Below, one piece after another: positions 23,495 to 34,355 of a stretch of DNA of 64,000 nucleotides. The translations under genes were made by a program, and so were the position numbers. Every line of letters starts with the position of its first letter. Within the stretch, counting starts at the first letter, position 1. This DNA comes from Paratinospora sagittata (taxonomy: Eukaryota > Streptophyta > Magnoliopsida > Ranunculales > Menispermaceae). A model generated the notes under the pieces. It ran no database searches and was not told the origin of the DNA. It saw nothing but the letters and a program-made list of their open reading frames with translations. The stretch covers positions 23,888,201 to 23,952,200 of the forward strand of contig CM069589.1 of NCBI GenBank assembly GCA_035771175.1. Direction: 5' to 3'.

Positions 23495-24758
23495 TTTAGA
23501 TTCACTGACGAATCTTGTGCTTGTTGGGATGATTGTCCAAATTCTCTCTCACCTGAAACCGAAGGAGTGATCTTTGGTAGTATAACGTAACATTCTTCAC
23601 ACCACTTAAGCAGTGAGTCAATAGCCTCTTTATGTTCTCTGAGGCTGCGATTTTGTTCTTCGAGGCTGCGATTTTGTTCTGCGAGGTTGCGATTTTGTAC
23701 TTCAAACTGGTCTCTCATGTTTTTCATCATTCGCTCCTCGGTTTCCAACATCATTTCTCTCATTTGATCCACAAGTTGTTGTTGGGTGACAATATTGGTT
23801 TCTTGTGTTGTGGATGGAGAAACGTATTCTTCAGTAGGAGGGTTTACCTCCTCTTTTGGAATATCAGAAAAATCAAGGTTAAAATCCTCCAGATCTTCTG
23901 GAGAAGTGTCTTCCTCTATGTCAAGAAAATCTTCCCACTCAATTGGCACATTTCCTCGCCTCTTAACCGCACGACTTCCCTTGGGTCCACTTGAGTTTTA
24001 TACAATTTGGGTGATGTCCCCGTTCAAGGGAGATGTTATCAGCTCGGTTGGGCTAGGAAAAACTCCGAAACGATGGAACACTTTGTATAATAGTGCTCCA
24101 TATGGAAGACAAGTTTGTTCTCGAGTGCAATGTGCCATGTGACGCAAGATGATATAAAGAAGATTCACATGAATTTCCTTTATCAAACAGTATGCCAAAA
24201 AAGCATTGAGGGTGACTGGTAGTAGATTTTTTTCCAGTTTGGGGCAAAATATTTGACATGATCACTTGAACGAGAGGATTACACTGCTTTTTAATTTCTT
24301 TGGTGAAAATCCTAGTGACCATGTAATCAGGCTGAGAAGTAAGACACCTAAACATATGTCGAGAGTTTAGGACCACATTTAACCTGCCTCTGGACTTGTA
24401 AATATCACAGAGTGGCCCTATCTCAGGGATTTATAAAATTTCTGACAATGTTTCAAATAGAAGGGTGATATCAACACCATTCACCTTTATAATGATGGTG
24501 AAAGTATATTGGTTTTTTGACAGTCAAACTTTCGAAAAATGATACAACAGAAGACCAAAAAATTCACCTTTCAAGATTGATGACCGGTGTCCAACCTAAG
24601 GCTGCAAGTTTGTCATGGAGCATAGGGTAGTATTCATTAGGTAAAATTACCAGTCTTCCCATCTGAACTGGAATTGAAGGGAAAGATCTGGATCGAAGAG
24701 GCCGAGAACTTTTCCCTTCAACATTCTTCTTAAACTTCCTTGGTCTTTGCTCCGTCAA
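23495..24758 (-). pseudogene. Extra ORF upstream of gag, 'putative plant transposon protein' type (PF20167-like)
   Basis: Between the 5' LTR and gag. It starts at ATG 24758 (MTEQRPRKFKKNVE) and contains LPNEYYPMLHDKLAALGWTP, then across frameshifts FLAYCLIKEIHVNLLYIILR and CLPYGALLYKVFHRFGV, the pattern I associate with plant proteins annotated as Putative plant transposon protein. The C-terminal part (frame 23401-23949) is acidic with a coiled-coil-like run of repeated NRSLEEQ/NRSLREH units. Its last codons run into the solo LTR. At least two frameshifts. Role unknown; such ORFs occur in several plant retroelement groups. Confidence 0.6.
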
Positions 24759-25030
24759 GTTGTTTTTTGAAGATAAAACTTAGAGAGAAATAGAAGGTAT
24801 GTTGTAGAAAAAAAGTATATAGCTAAGAAAGAAGGAAGACAAGAGAAGTGAGGAGGGTGAGTGAAGAAACCACCTCTCCTTCTCTATTTATAGAAAAAAT
24901 ATGGGGGGGAGGGGAGGTTGCTTAAAAGCATCAAGGTGGGGTTGGGCCTGGTCGACAACCGGTTTGGAATTTTTTTTTTAAATAAAAAAAATTGTATTAT
25001 TTAAAAATACCAGTGGGCAGTGTCCAAGGC

Positions 25031-25283
25031 CATGCTCTGATACCATATTTAACTGTGTTAATATGGTCTTTACTGACACTCACGCGGGTCCAACTACCAT
25101 GACCTACCAAGTCACGAGGCACGTAAGCGTACCTCAGAGCATGTTTTACGGTCAGCCTCTCGACTGCAACCAACCACACTGGTGGAAAGCCATGTGGACA
25201 TTTCAGGGTAAGAGTCGATGCTTCGCCACCCTCACAACGTGAGAACCCCAGATCATGATTCGAATTCGCCACCTCGATAACAT
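25031..25283 (-). repeat. Leader module bracketed by two copies of the primer-binding site
   Basis: CATGCTCTGATACCATATTT followed by AACTGT occurs at 25031-25056 and again at 25281-25306, 250 bp apart. The sequence between them (GGCACGTAAGCGTACCTCAG ... TTTCAGGGTAAGAG ... ATCATGATTCGAATTCGCC) is clearly related to 43676-43830 in the copia element. The 99-aa frame here spans the module and is probably not coding. Confidence 0.75.
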
Positions 25284-25295
25284 GCTCTGATACCA
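25284..25295 (-). promoter_or_regulatory. Primer-binding site of the chromovirus (initiator tRNA-Met type)
   Basis: Minus strand TGGTATCAGAGC, the standard plant sequence complementary to the 3' end of initiator tRNA-Met, 8 nt inside the 5' LTR. A second copy lies at 25034-25045. Confidence 0.9.
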
Positions 25296-25303
25296 TATTT
25301 AAC

Positions 25304-26531
25304 TGTCACACGCCGCCCCATTGACCCAACGCGAGGTGCAACAGTTAGGGCGTCGAGGGCTCAATCCACTTGATCAGAGTCACACATACAGAAACATAGT
25401 GGCCCACATCATTAATAATACAATACAAACTTTTAAGGGAAATACTATTATATTGAAAACATATAGAGTTTGTTAATTATTACATTATTTATAGCAAAAA
25501 GACAATAAAAAGGTAACATAGGCGAAACCCCTACTAAAGTACCAAAACAACAAAAGAGGAGTACTAAAAAAAAGGCATCTAGAAGCCTGGAACCATCACC
25601 ACCATCATTAGACCGATCTTACAGGACTTGTGGAGAGTACATACACAAAAGTCCCAACATAGATCGGGTTTGGCCATAACCCCCTAAATAAATCTATTTT
25701 GACCCATCTTAATTCCCAGGAAAGATTAGCAATGAGGTGAGCTCAACAACTCAATGAGATCAAACAGGGTAAACAAGTCTTACATGCATAATAATAAATA
25801 GAAAACAACAGTCATCAGATAGTTATGCCACAACAATACAATCAAGCAATCATATGAATGAAACATGGTCACACGGCATCACAGGCCAGGTACCATTCAC
25901 TCGCAACCTGTGATCCGAGGCACCAATACAATATCCAACAACTGAAAGGTCTCATGAGTTCAAGTGCTAACCAGTGACAGTGTCACTCTGCAGGGGCCAG
26001 CGTAATGGCATAGCACCCAATAATATAACTAGTGACAGTGTCACTCTGCCGAGGCCAACGTACCGACAGAGCACCCAATAATATATCATTTCTAATAGGT
26101 AGCCTCATGCACGAAGTAAAACATGGTAACACATACGATGCATGATGCTATGTAATTCATTATTAAACAAGTAAGAAATGTAAACATAGCCTTCATTCCC
26201 CACCTTAACACACTTGTAGTGACGTAGCACTTTCTTCTAACTTCTTGAAGTGTGCAGGGACGCAGGAGAGGTCAAAAAGGGCGAAGGAGAACGAGGAGAG
26301 CAAGGGAGTTTGCGAGGGTGAACTGAGGGGGCCACCCCTATTTATAGTGTGGCCCCTTAGGGCCGGCCACCCTTGGGACCATGGGGACGGTCCTTTCCTT
26401 AGGACTGTCCCACTATGGGGGTCTATAATTTTTTCTTTGAGGGGAGGCTTTTACCACTTATTGCAATGACATGTAGAGGGTTTTCAAACGGTTGAATTAA
26501 TTTTACAGTAGAAAAAGTGGGGGGTGTTACA
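25304..26531 (-). repeat. 5' LTR of the chromovirus
   Basis: Plus reading TGTCACACGCCGCCCC ... GGGGTGTTACA, 1228 bp, matching 11319-12531 nearly throughout with scattered substitutions and one replaced block. It keeps the duplicated CCAGTGACAGTGTCACTC units at 25972-26085 and the TATA box. Confidence 0.9.
26338..26347 (-). promoter_or_regulatory. TATA box in the chromovirus 5' LTR
   Basis: Minus strand CTATAAATAG, followed by a C/T-rich start region. The corresponding block in the 3' LTR (about 12341-12375) lacks it. Confidence 0.7.
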
Positions 26532-26536
26532 ATGAA

Positions 26537-27698
26537 GATTTGAATGAAGCCTAGAACGTTTGCTTTGAAAACCTTTCCGAAATCAACTCATTTGGTTTCA
26601 AATATTTTGCTCAAGGGTTTTCAAAAATGTGAGAATGAGTTTGATTTGGGAAATCAATCGTTGAACTCACATTTGTGTTTCTCTTATGTTCTCTTGTGTC
26701 TAAAATGGCTAGAGAATGTGTATTTATTGATTAAGAATGAGTCCTAACCGTTGTAGACCAAGATATAGCCGTTGGGGGGACAAAAACCGACTTTTCATCT
26801 ATTGGATACGCACCCTGAACAGTTATAGCACGTTATAGCCTTCAATAACCCGCTATTGCAGACAAACAGGAAGCCCTCTATAGGGGTGAATAGTGAGCTA
26901 TTGCACTGTTTAGTGCGCTAGCGTTTTTGTAATTCGTTTCCCGACCTATCCTAAACCACATATAGACATATAATAGCTTAAATTTTATGGAAAGATTGTT
27001 CCGGATCCATTGGATTCATTTCCAAAGCCATTGGAGAAAGCTATCAAATAGTTTTAAAGGATTTAAGTTTATTTGGGCATACATTGATTGTGAAAATTTG
27101 GGTTAAGATGATATTTCGAAATTCTAAATTTAGGGGCTTATTTGGGCATCAAAATATGATTGAAATAGATTTAGTTAGATGGTTGAAACACTTTGAAATC
27201 AATGGCTAAACAATCAAACAAGATTTTGATGAAAATCAAAACAATTTTGATTATTTTGAAAAACTTTGTAGAAATATGATTTTGATTAAAATAATTTCAA
27301 ATATGATTCAACCAAGTTTGAAATGGTTTAAGAACATAAACCAAGCATATTTTAACACTTGAAAATCATTTTAGACAAAATCCAATGCATGCATGATATG
27401 TAAGAGAGAAATTGAGCAAACTAGAACCAAGGAAAGCTACATTCTAATTCTAGATTCACAAAAACTCTCAACCTCATAATTTCTTCTTTCCTTCAAGTTG
27501 TCCAAGCTTTGAATGTGGTTGATCATTTGCTTTGATCCTTTGCTTGAGAGACTTGAAGTACTTTGATCTTGTATTCGCTATTTTCTACTTAGGTGCTGAA
27601 ATACATACTAGATGGAAACATTAGCACCATTTGTTATATTGTTTGTTAGCATCAAAACACTTAGGAGTATGTTAAGTGGGAAACCACTTGGGCCAACA
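26537..27698 (-). mobile_element. LTR C, right piece
   Basis: Continues LTR C after the chromovirus and its ATGAA duplication. It contains TATAGCACGTTATAGCC and CCCGCTATTG palindrome relics at 26828-26925. It ends (plus) CACTTGGGCCAACA; on minus this is the LTR start TGTTGGCCCAAGTGG, with TTTTGATGCTAACAAAC just inside. The flank TTACA (27699-27703) matches 10645-10649. Confidence 0.75.
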
Positions 27699-27703
27699 TT
27701 ACA

Positions 27704-29228
27704 ACCATATACCTTTCATGTAATGCAAAAATGAAGCTCCAAAATCACCAAGATGAATTTTATTCAAACTCTCTCTCTCTAGGTGTTTTGAAAATGAGAA
27801 AAGATAGAAAATATAGATAAAAGCTCATTCTCTCATTTTCTCACAAAACACTTAAACTCTAGGGAAACTTTTGGATTTAAAATCAAACACACAATTTTCC
27901 TAGGAATCAAGACAGGTTTCTCTCAAAATAAGATTTCAAATTGAAGCTTGAAGAGAAAACCCAAAAGAGAGATATTGTAAAAACATTTGAACACTTGTTG
28001 AAAACTATTTGGACACTTGAATGATTTTTCTCAAAACCAAGTTGAAAAAGATTTTGTAGAAACTTGGATTTTCATTTTGAAAAAGAAGAACAAAAACATT
28101 AACACAAATTTCAAAAACACCAAGTGCTTGAAATCTCTCAAAATGATCTTCTCAAAGATTGAAGATTAAAGCACAGGAGATCTCTTCGAAGTAGAGAGAA
28201 AATTTGGAGGATGATGAACACTTGAAGATCAAAACCTTTTTCTCTCAAATAAAAAAAAAAACACTTGAGTTTGTGAAAACTTGTTTGATTTTGAAAACCA
28301 AGAGAAAAACACAAATGCACAAGTTTCTAAAGATTTTTGCAAAAGTTAGAATGAATGAGCAAAGAGTCATAGTTATAGAAAAATTTCGTTTAAAAAGTAG
28401 GAAACACGTTTCCTGTGTAGGAACCACATTTCTGTTCAAAATGAACTAGAAAACAACTCTCTGCTTTCTAAGGGGAAACACGCTTCTTTGTACAAAAGCA
28501 TGTTTCTGTCAAAATAAAAAAATTGACAAAAAGCAAGAAGCGAGTTTTTGATATAGAAGTGCGTTTCTGTTTAAATTTCAGAAATACCTAAAGAGAGAGA
28601 AATGTTTTTTCTCTGGAGGAAGCATGTTTCTGCGTAAATTTTAAAAAATGCCCAAAAAGAGAGAAGTGTGTTTTTTAGAGGAGAAGTGCATTTCTATTCA
28701 ATTCCAGAGGGCATCGATTTCGTGACATTTTAAGAAGCGCATTTCTTAAGAGGAACCACGTTTCTTTGTCTTTGAAAAAGGTTCATCATTCTGGAAATAC
28801 AAGAAGCGCATTTCTGTTTAAGGAAGCGTGTTTCTATATGTTTAGTTGAGAAACTTCTCTCTGGACAACAAGGAAGCATGTTTCTTAAGGAAGAAACGTG
28901 TTTCTGCTTACGCAAAAACTTGGTTTTTGATTTTTTAAAATTTTTCTGAGTCCACAATATCATTTCTCAAAAAACCAAAATCAAATACACTTGAAAACAT
29001 TGAATTATGATCAAATTGATGTTCATTCAAGTGCTTAATATGATTTTTGATAAATGTCAAAATTTTGACTAACATGAAAATTGGTTTGACTATGCAAAAA
29101 CCAAGTAATTTGGAAAAATACTTTAAAACACAAAAAGTGAGATAATTTTGGGATCAAAACATAAATCAAAATCATTTTGATCAAACATGTAAAAAGTTGA
29201 CTTTTGGTCAAACTGGTTTACTAAACAA
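27704..29228 (-). mobile_element. LTR B, right piece, with GAAACGCGTTTC-type repeats
   Basis: Resumes LTR B after LTR C. From about 28335 it aligns with the right LTR of element A (TTTTGCAAAAGTTAGAATGA at 28336 and 44445; GAGTCCACAAT... at 28949). It is cut at 29228 where LTR D begins, so its own 5' start and duplication are not seen. Small frames here are repeats, not genes. Confidence 0.6.
28380..28925. repeat. Palindrome array, decayed GAAACGCGTTTCTG units, in LTR B
   Basis: About a dozen half-decayed palindromes (GGAAACACGTTTCCTG, GAAGCGCATTTCTG, GAAGCGTGTTTCTA, GAAACGTGTTTCTG) spaced roughly 20-60 bp. Most differences are CG to TG or CA, as expected from methylated-cytosine decay. Confidence 0.75.
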
Positions 29229-31122
29229 TGTTATCTCAATGAACCCCATGACATGAATGTTTTGATGATTCCAAATATCTCTAGTTGGTCTATCTAATGA
29301 TCTTGTCAAGTGTTTCAGATTTATCAATAATCAAGATCAAGGAACTATGATCACAAGCCTATTGAACATCAAAGTAAAGTTCTAAGTCTGTCAGTACTTA
29401 AAATGTAAAGTCTATCGATCATCTTACTCTCAGCAGGATTTTTATCATTCGCATATTTTGATCATAACATTTTAATCGTACCTTATGATTTCTAAAGTAT
29501 TTGTTTTGATTAAAAGAGACAATGATGTTTTATCTAATTTTAATTGAAAAATCAAAAACCGCTTTTATAAAGTCTTTCAGGACGCTAATGTTTTAGCAGC
29601 GCCCTCCTGGACTTGATAAGTCAGGACACAGATAAAAGGTTAGGACGCTCAAGGTTGAATTGAACTGATTAATAAGGACGCTTACTTGTTAGTAGTGACT
29701 TTTCTTTTATCAACAATTGAGAATGTCAGGACGCTGACTTAGCTTCAACTCGCTGAAAGATTTTCTTTTTACTTTAAGTGAATTATATCTTTAAGGACGC
29801 TGATAAGTTATAAGTTGAATGAATTATCAGGACGCTACTTGTGTAGGAGCGCCCTCATCTTTAGAATCAACATAAGTAACTTTTAGGATGCTCACCGTCC
29901 GTCAGCGCGCGTAAACATTATTTTTAAAACTGCTTTTAATAGTTCAGGATGCTTACTCTTGAGTAGAGCCGTCATATGTTTTGCGTTTTAAAACAAAGTA
30001 GGACTCTTATTGTGAAGTAGCGCCCTCACGCTTTAAGTCGTTTAATTGTCAAAGCAAGTCAGGATACTTACTACTTAGTAGCGCCCTCACTTCATTGTTA
30101 AGTAGGACACTGATATTCTATGAGGGCCCTCAAAGGAACAAAATGACAAAAAATATATTTTTACTGTTCTGAAATGTACGTATTTTTTGCCACCTATTTA
30201 GAACAACTTTTCGTACAAAATTAATTTTCTCTATTTGTAAGAGATATTCTCTGAATCACGAACCACGTTTTCTAAAACTTTCCTTATTCGTGTATCTGGA
30301 GGAAAACAAAATATTCATGAATTGTGCAGTTGCCATTTTCGTGGTATATTCTAGCTGTTGTGAGTAAACGTTCATATTTGAAATTCAAATTCAAATGAAC
30401 AACAACTTCATCTCTACAAGTCTATAAATACAGACACTTAACAATTTGTTAAGCACCGAAAATTCTCTGAGCTAAAACACTTTTTTAAAAGTTAGTCGAA
30501 TTTTCATCTGGTCAAGAAAACGTTTAAGTCGATCTGTTTTCACATTAGTTTTCTTTGAGACTTTACGTATTCAAAAAATTTCATACTGAGCTAACATTCT
30601 ATCTTTATCTGAAAATCTATTTGAAGTTTTGAACTGTTTTCGCTCAAATCATTCAACACTGTTTTAACTTATATCATTCTTGCTGAAAGAGTAATTTGTG
30701 AGATAGTTCATAGGATACAGTTGTATTCAATTTCATATTCTGTATACTATATCAAGGCTGTAACAGTAGTTAGATAAACTATTGAGTTGATATTTTATAT
30801 TCAACAAAGTCAGGTCTTCTCACACCCATAAGTTGAGATAGGTTGGTCTCACGCCGTAAGCTGAGCAGTGTAACGGTTGTTCTCATACCCACAAGTTGAG
30901 AAAAAGTGTAACGGTTTGATTCTCACCCGTAAGAGAATCCCTTAGTGATAAGGTTCAAAATCCTAACTGAGGAGGTTAGGTAGTGGACGTAGGCAAATAG
31001 TCGAACCACTATAAATCGACTATGCATATTTATTTATATTTCGCACTTTAACTTTGCCATTGTATTTAATTTTAATTTCTCTAAGTGTCCAATTCACTCC
31101 CCTCTTGGACATATCTGGGCCA
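29229..31122 (+). mobile_element. LTR D (SIRE-like), plus orientation
   Basis: Starts near TGTTATCTCAATG with GTTTTGATGATTCC inside. It carries repeated AGGACGCT...AGCGCCCTC units at 29578-30130 and CATAAGTTGAG / CCCGTAAG units at 30830-30940. It ends with CCAATTCACTCCCCTCTTGG then ATATCTGGGCCA. The same LTR family lies inverted at 37095-38812. No clean target duplication; the ends have probably rearranged. Confidence 0.65.
29578..30130. repeat. AGGACGCT / AGCGCCCTC repeat block in LTR D
   Basis: At least seven pairs of AGGACGCT and (A/G)GCGCCCTC at short spacing, again a GC-cored inverted motif in an AT-rich LTR. The mirror-image block lies at 38045-38405. Confidence 0.75.
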
Positions 31123-31914
31123 AAGTTATTAGTAGGCGTGGAATGCTGTAACACCCTGATTTTCAAAACATAAATTTCAAGTGAAATAATGACTATTTTA
31201 ATTTTATCGAGAAAATCACTAAAAATCGAGATGCTAATCGTATCCGTCTATCTTAACCCATAACCATTATATAGTTAATAAAATTTGCAACACTATGAAT
31301 TTATATTCTTCTAACCAACTTACTGGTTAAGATAAACGAATACCCTTTCATCTTTATGCTAAGGGCCACATAATTCCACTATACAAATTTCCATATTGAA
31401 TTGTGAGGGTACTTGCCCTTGTCCATTCATTATGGACACAACAATTTAAAATATATTCATCAAGTAGAATTAACACGTTCAAGTTCAAAACATATACATT
31501 TAAAGTAAATCATGATCCCTTCATTAATCATAATAAGGTTTTATCAAAATTTCTAGTGTCAATACAACCCTTTTCAAATAAAAAGTTCACAAAGTCAAAC
31601 AAGTAATTAGCTCATTCACTAATTGAACTCGTATCCAGATTACCATCCTACCCCTATCACTGAACCACGTCACAACTTCCTACTTTATTTTCTAAGTACC
31701 TGCATGTGAAAAATAGGGGTAAGCTTGAAAGCCCAGTTGGTCATCTAAACAATTCACAACATCTTATCATGATATATACACAAGAACATTACAAACAAGT
31801 TTCACACATTAATCGTTGCAACATTAGATTGTTTGAGTCAAGAATTTTATCATGTTCTAAATCACGTACCTTTAGGAAATCAAACACAGGGTGACACTAC
31901 CCAAAATTAGAAAC

Positions 31915-31992
31915 TCGTTGGCGATATTCATTATGAATAACTGCCCCATAATAATCAATGGCGATATTCCTTAGAATAACTGCCCCATAGGT
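31915..31992. repeat. Two copies of a 39-bp repeat in solo LTR H
   Basis: GGCGATATTC..AGAATAACTGCCCCATA occurs twice here but four times in the related LTR at 49597-49745. Confidence 0.8.
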
Positions 31993-33260
31993 GTGATTCT
32001 TATCTTAATTGTGTTCTTTAGTGATGTCACACCATACATACAACATAAGTATGATATTAATTGCATTCACAAGACATATTCAAATTCCACTACACATGGT
32101 ATCATGTCACAATGTTAAATATAATAGTATTATCTCATGAACTTCACCATGCCAATATTCTCAAGTCATGTATTTCATCATCAAACATTATAATATACAA
32201 ATGAATTCAATTACCACATGAATTGCATGCATCCAATTATCATTTGATCTGAACAAAAAATCATGCTGACACACATATCATCATCGTTAACAATCACAAC
32301 ATGGTATATATAAAATCATGTAAAATAGACATGCAAGAGCAATCTAATAAAACTATAGACCTAAATTAAGTTAACCTTCCTATCAACATATCAAAATAAA
32401 ACATTGTAAAGGTATAGAATCTTTTCCACCTGAATCGCTAAATTCCAAATCACTTAAATTCCTCGTTATGCATAGTACTCAACCTGTACACGTATATTAC
32501 GTTTGTTAATATAAATACTCATAAGAACGATTATGAGTGTAGAGATATACACATATATATATAGTGGTGGGATGTTTAAACAAGTATATATATATATAAA
32601 ATAACATATTATAATGCCTTGTGATATGATATAATGATGTGTATGGTATAACATGGTATAATACAATATGTGGTATATATATAAGGTGTGGTGATGTGTG
32701 GAGCGTTTTGAAAAGGTGTGATATACAACATAATATATAATAGGTGTGCTGATGTGGGACGTTTAAAAATAAAAAGGGAATAGGAGAAATAAAGAAAAAG
32801 GGAGGCGTGGAAAGAGATGGCGTTGATGGTGGTGATGTTAAGTTGCAGCGAGGTGGTGGTGGCGATGTGCTGCGGGGAACAGAGAGAAAAGGATGGGAAA
32901 AGTGAGAAAAGAAAGACGGAGAAGAGAGAGGAGAAAGAAGAGAGAAGAGAGAGAAAGAGGAAAGGGGAGAGAAAGTGTGCAGAGAGGGGAAAGAGGATTG
33001 TGAATGGGCGAGACGCAGAGAGATAGGGAGAGACGCCGAGAGAGAAAGGGGCGAAAAGAAAGAGAGAGAGAGTGAGAGAGAGAGACCTGGCGAGAGCGAG
33101 AGTAGAGACCTGGGTAGGTGGCGCAGTATTGGGGAAAAGAGAGGATTTTGGCTAGATTTAGGTTTTGTTTAGGAAAAGAGGAGAAGGCGATTAGTTTCCT
33201 TGATAAGGAAAGAGAGCCCGAGAAGTGCGCATAGAAACAGATCGCGAGCTTCGAAGAACA

Positions 33261-33524
33261 ATGGATGTTCTCGATTGCGATTTGGAACCCGTAGAACGCG
33301 CGAGCTTCGACGACTTGGACATCTTTCATGAATCTAGAGGCTAGGTTTTCGAGGGCGATGCCGTCGAAGGCGGCGAAGAAGGCGAGTGCGTGAGTTATGA
33401 AGTGTTTCTCGTCGGGGGTTAGGATTTCCCAGTGGCGTTGATCTTGGGAGAGATTGACTTCTTCTGCTATCCAGAACGATGCTTCGACTTTCTTCTACAT
33501 TTCCCAGATTTGAGGGTAGTTGAT
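33261..33524 (-). pseudogene. Captured N-terminal/middle fragment of ribonucleotide reductase small subunit (RNR2)
   Basis: 88 codons read as class I RNR small subunit: INYPQIWEM, then a stop where Tyr is expected, then [40 protein letters not shown] and [16 protein letters not shown], ending IENIH. The diiron ligands in AAFDG and in the ENIH (ExxH) motif are kept. The match stops at IENIH, just before the SEMYS segment that carries the radical tyrosine. It sits about 150 bp inside solo LTR H. The rest of the protein is found on the opposite strand from 34356. RNR2 makes deoxyribonucleotides in living cells; this copy is non-functional. Confidence 0.88.
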
Positions 33525-33563
33525 CGAAGATGGGAGATTTTAGGTGTTTTTTTTTTGAAGATA

Positions 33564-34090
33564 TTTGGAAAAGGGATTACATTTGAAATTGGAAGGTAGA
33601 TTTTCAAAATTTTCAGGGATTACATTTGAAATTGGAAAGTAGATTTTCAGATTTTTTTTTAGGGAATTACAAATGCAGAACAATGCTAGGGTTAGTTTAA
33701 CACCTACAACCATCTTTGATAGTCCATGGATATTTATTTTTGCTATGTATCCACTCTTTAATCATGTAGATACAGTGAATCTTGGAAATGGTGAGTGGAT
33801 CAAGTTTTGGGAGGATAGTTTGTGCCGTTCTCAAAGTTTTCCTTCCATGTTCTCGAGTCTCTATAACCTATCCATGTTTCATAATGGATCAGTTTCAGTT
33901 TTTTTGGGATCCCATAGGGTGAGTGCAGGAGTTTTTACTGGAATCTTCATTTTTCTAGGAATTTAGTTGTAATCCCCTAAAAATTCTAAAAATCTACTTT
34001 CCAATTTCAAATGTAATCCCTGAAAATTCTGATAATCTACTTTCCAATTTCAAATATAATCCCCTGAAAATTCTGAAAATATCTACTTTC
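33564..34090. repeat. Inverted repeat of LTR 5' ends flanking a LINE fragment
   Basis: The unit GATTACATTTGAAATTGGAA..GTAGATTTTCA is repeated about twice at 33564-33671. Its reverse complement (CTACTTTCCAATTTCAAAT..TAATCCC) is repeated three times at 33968-34090. The arms enclose about 300 bp. The right arm begins TGTAATCCCC, the same LTR start in opposite orientation, and only about 120 bp of that second LTR is recognisable. Confidence 0.8.
33672..33967 (+). pseudogene. LINE (non-LTR retrotransposon) ORF2 C-terminal fragment
   Basis: A frame of about 97 codons with NLGNGEWIKFWEDSLCRSQS then FPSMFSSLYNLS, the pattern VGNG..I.FWED.W found after the reverse transcriptase in plant LINEs, next to the zf-RVT region. 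Its 5' side is cut by solo LTR H and its 3' side by the inverted LTR start. Confidence 0.65.
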
Positions 34091-34355
34091 CAATATCGAA
34101 ATTATTCTCGCATTCCTTTAAGGAATCAATTACAAATCACACCAAAATCTTGGCAAACTTTTCAATACAAAATTATGGCAAGTTTCCAATACTATTAACC
34201 TTCCTATCATGGAACACGCTCATCATTAAACCCTAGAATTAATAATACTAGGTATAATACTTATGCACCTACCTCAGCTGTCTTGTTCATCTCTTTCATA
34301 CTCCGCCCCTCTATGTTCGCCTCTTCGTCTCTCTGAATCTCACCTCTCTCTTCTT
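34091..34355. other. Spacer leading into the captured RNR2 segment
   Basis: No coding signal. From about 34290 it becomes CT-rich (CTCTTCGTCTCTCTGAATCT), like the R region of the related LTR, in opposite orientation to the GA tract at 32.9-33.1 kb. Confidence 0.45.

Larger units (their letters stand above)
11319..26531 (-). mobile_element. Complete Ty3/gypsy chromovirus (Tekay-like) with nested solo LTRs
   Basis: Two related LTRs (11319-12531 and 25304-26531) start and end TG..CA and are flanked by a perfect 5-bp duplication ATGAA. On the minus strand the order is 5' LTR, initiator-Met primer site, an extra upstream ORF, gag with a zinc knuckle relic, aspartic protease, reverse transcriptase, RNase H, integrase with a C-terminal chromodomain-type tail, polypurine tract, 3' LTR. 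This order and the TTCGAGGACGAAATT segment before the polypurine tract are typical of plant Tekay/Del chromoviruses. Removing the two solo LTR insertions leaves about 10.8 kb. Every coding domain has stops or frameshifts, so it is dead. Confidence 0.92.
31147..33671 (-). mobile_element. Solo LTR H (Ty3/gypsy), carrying a captured RNR2 fragment
   Basis: Plus reading TGTAACACCCTGATTTTC ... AGGGAATTACA, 2525 bp, flanked by a perfect 5-bp duplication AATGC (31142-31146 and 33672-33676). Its left 1.3 kb matches the 3' LTR of the second chromovirus at 48836-50150. It is longer because it holds extra sequence, including part of a ribonucleotide reductase gene at 33261-33524. A GA-rich microsatellite tract lies at 32880-33110. 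The frame at 32838-33329 (-) is that tract plus the captured fragment. Confidence 0.88.

Noticed and set aside
24997..25296. 99-aa frame (-) over the chromovirus primer site
   Set aside because: It spans the duplicated primer sites and leader module. The related leader at 43.7 kb does not keep an equivalent frame.
29578..30130. CRISPR-like appearance of the spaced AGGACGCT repeats
   Set aside because: Repeats are short, degenerate and variably spaced, lie inside a plant LTR, and no cas genes exist here.
32838..33329. 163-aa Ser/Leu-rich frame (-)
   Set aside because: The first 23 residues are the captured RNR2 fragment and the rest is translation of a GA/CT microsatellite in the LTR R region.
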